DNA from: Scytalidium lignicola
Taxonomy: Eukaryota > Ascomycota > Leotiomycetes
DNA length: 19,448 nucleotides
Direction of reading: 5' to 3'
Assembly: GCA_002812745.2 (NCBI GenBank)
Contig: NCSJ02000541.1
Coordinates: forward strand, 1-19,448
Both the position numbers and the translations under genes were made by a program. Position 1 is the first letter of the stretch, and each line of letters opens with the position of its first letter. The notes under the pieces were generated by a model. That model worked only from the letters and a program-made list of their open reading frames with translations. It ran no database searches and was not told the origin of the DNA. Shown here piece by piece: positions 18,180 through 19,448 of this stretch.

Positions 18180-18340
18180 ATGCCATCCTTGGAGTTACGC
18201 TGTTCGGAGGTAGAAGCTCTGCAGTTGTGAGAAGCTGAGACAGGTCGGAATTGACAGCACGGATACACCAAGACCCCAAATATGATGATAGTCTAGATAA
18301 GAGGTGCTGTTGCGAGCGAGGCGGCCTATGTAGTTATCAT

Positions 18341-18626
18341 CGAAGGGACTTAAACTCGATTTTGTGTTAAAAACACAGAGTTAATTACAAATTAGTTCAA
18401 ATTGAGGATAATTTAAGGGCTGACTTATATCGAATCGCGAGTTACTTAAATCGACTCGAAATCGCCGGTGTCGGACACAACCGGACCATCACCTCCTATA
18501 GTAATTTATTAGTAATCTGACTATCCTGCTATGTCCTATAATTAAATGCTAAAACGCAATAACATGTTCTGTTATATTAATCTTGTAATATAAAGGACGC
18601 AGTAAAATGTGATGAGAATGATACTA
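18341..18626. other. Non-coding spacer before Tc1-like copy C
   Basis: Moderately AT-rich sequence without a recognisable gene. It holds a short hairpin-forming inverted repeat, TTATATTA-TAATATAA, near 18573-18595. I see nothing else assignable. Confidence 0.4.
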
Positions 18627-19448
18627 ACGAACCTGCTGACATAAGTCTGTATTTTCAAGGCTATTTTAACCTTGCACTTACATAAAATTAAAACATTATG
18701 AATTATGGATAATCCTACTACTCTACCAATGCCAGAGCATCTTCTAGGCTATGAAATACTTACAAAGCATAAAGAAGCTATTTGTCAATTGTATAAATAT
18801 ACCAAAATTAGTTTATAATAATTAGCTGAATATTATTCCTTGATTATAAATATAGTTAACTAGATTTTGTATTATGATTATCTTGAATATATTAAACTTA
18901 TAAAAACTAGTTGATTATGTAAATCTTTGAATAAATAAGAAGTTAAAGATATTATTAAATATATCAGTGAATTATATAAACATCAAGTTTTTAATTATAT
19001 ATAACTTTATAATAAATTGAAATTCTTTTATTCTTTTAAGATATTAGAGTATAAGATTAAAGAAGTTGAATATTTCTATTATATAATATGTTAAAAACCT
19101 TTTCTTATAAAAGTATAAGCTTATATATAATAGATTTAAGGTTTAGCATATATATTTTAATAATTAGAATAGAAAAGTATCTTTTAGTTAAATAAAGTAA
19201 TGTTTTTAATTAAAGGTAAAAAATACAAAGAAAAAAGTTTTATAAAAGNAAAAAAGAATAATTTTATCTTGATTATATTTAATTTTAAATATATTAAGGT
19301 TATACAACTCTTATTTATGTATTTAAAGTTATTAAGTATAATTATAAAAGTTAATTATTATTTATAATAAGTATAAAGAAGAATAATATATTTATATAAA
19401 AGAATTACTTAGAATAAGTCTTAAAAAAAGTTATAATTAAGTTTTTAA
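18627..19448 (+). mobile_element. Tc1-like DNA transposon copy C, cut by the window end
   Basis: It begins with the same 35-bp terminal repeat as copy A (18627-18661) and its 822 bp align inverted with 17372-16779 joined to 10890-about 10668. It is uninterrupted where copy A carries the retrotransposon (around 19217-19225). About 430 bp, including the 3' end and second terminal repeat, lie beyond the window. TA precedes the terminal repeat at 18625-18626, compatible with a target duplication. Confidence 0.88.
18705..19448 (+). pseudogene. Tc1-like transposase of copy C, RIP-degraded and partial
   Basis: ATG at 18705 opens MDNPTTLPMPEHLLGYEIL, followed by LTKHKEAICQLY and LAEYYSL, a helix-turn-helix region typical of Tc1-like transposases. 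EVKDIIKYISELYKH and KEVEYFYY follow in the same frame. The frame is never shifted up to the first catalytic motif, but stops begin after 37 codons. At 19182-19199 the family's FWSDEV reads F-stop-L-N-K-V: TGG to TAG, Ser to TTA, GAT to AAT (19191-19193) and Glu to AAA. All four changes are single C:G to T:A transitions. Copy A keeps GAT at the aspartate, so the direction of change is visible. Both copies are inactive. Confidence 0.83.

Noticed and set aside
1..19448. CRISPR array, bacterial operon or phage features
   Set aside because: The only regular repeats are a microsatellite, a tandem pair, LTRs and terminal inverted repeats; gene structure and introns are fungal.

Overview
The window is nuclear DNA from a filamentous ascomycete (Pezizomycotina). 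Four things point there: long, nearly intronless genes of normal base composition; a Zn(II)2Cys6 regulator; a short GT-AG intron with a CTGAT-type branch sequence; and transposons degraded almost only by C:G to T:A transitions, the footprint of repeat-induced point mutation (RIP). The species cannot be read from the sequence. Seven isolated N bases, all beside A/T-rich runs, suggest a draft assembly.

Region 1 (1-7835) is ordinary gene space. A 531-residue Zn2Cys6 transcription factor (315-1910, +) is convergent with a broken RTA1-family membrane-protein gene (2143-3115, -; two frameshifts, one stop, one intact 72-bp intron). That pseudogene is divergent from a large intact gene (3920-7636, +). 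It encodes a 1238-residue sterol-type UDP-glycosyltransferase with a C-terminal VPS13-like glycine-rich segment and ubiquitin-interacting-type motifs. No secondary-metabolite core enzyme is present and nothing shows that these genes act together.

Region 2 (7838-17372) is an AT-rich repeat block. A 1989-bp pogo/Fot1-like DNA transposon (7838-9826) has 41-bp inverted repeats and a TA duplication. After 408 bp of non-repetitive DNA comes a Tc1-like transposon (10237-17372, transposase on -). It is split by a complete 5883-bp Ty1/copia-type LTR retrotransposon (10891-16773, coding on -) with 202-bp LTRs and a 5-bp target duplication. All are dead.

Region 3 (17373-18626) is a small island of normal composition. 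It holds a degenerate gene on the minus strand whose surviving frame looks like the C-terminal half of a fungal glycosyltransferase-like protein.

Region 4 (18627-19448) is a second copy of the Tc1-like transposon, on the plus strand, head to head with the first and cut by the window end. It has no retrotransposon, so it serves as the unoccupied target site.

I found no convincing undescribed system. The most informative points are the glycosyltransferase domain architecture, the nested and datable transposon structure, the transition-only LTR divergence, and the two gene remnants.
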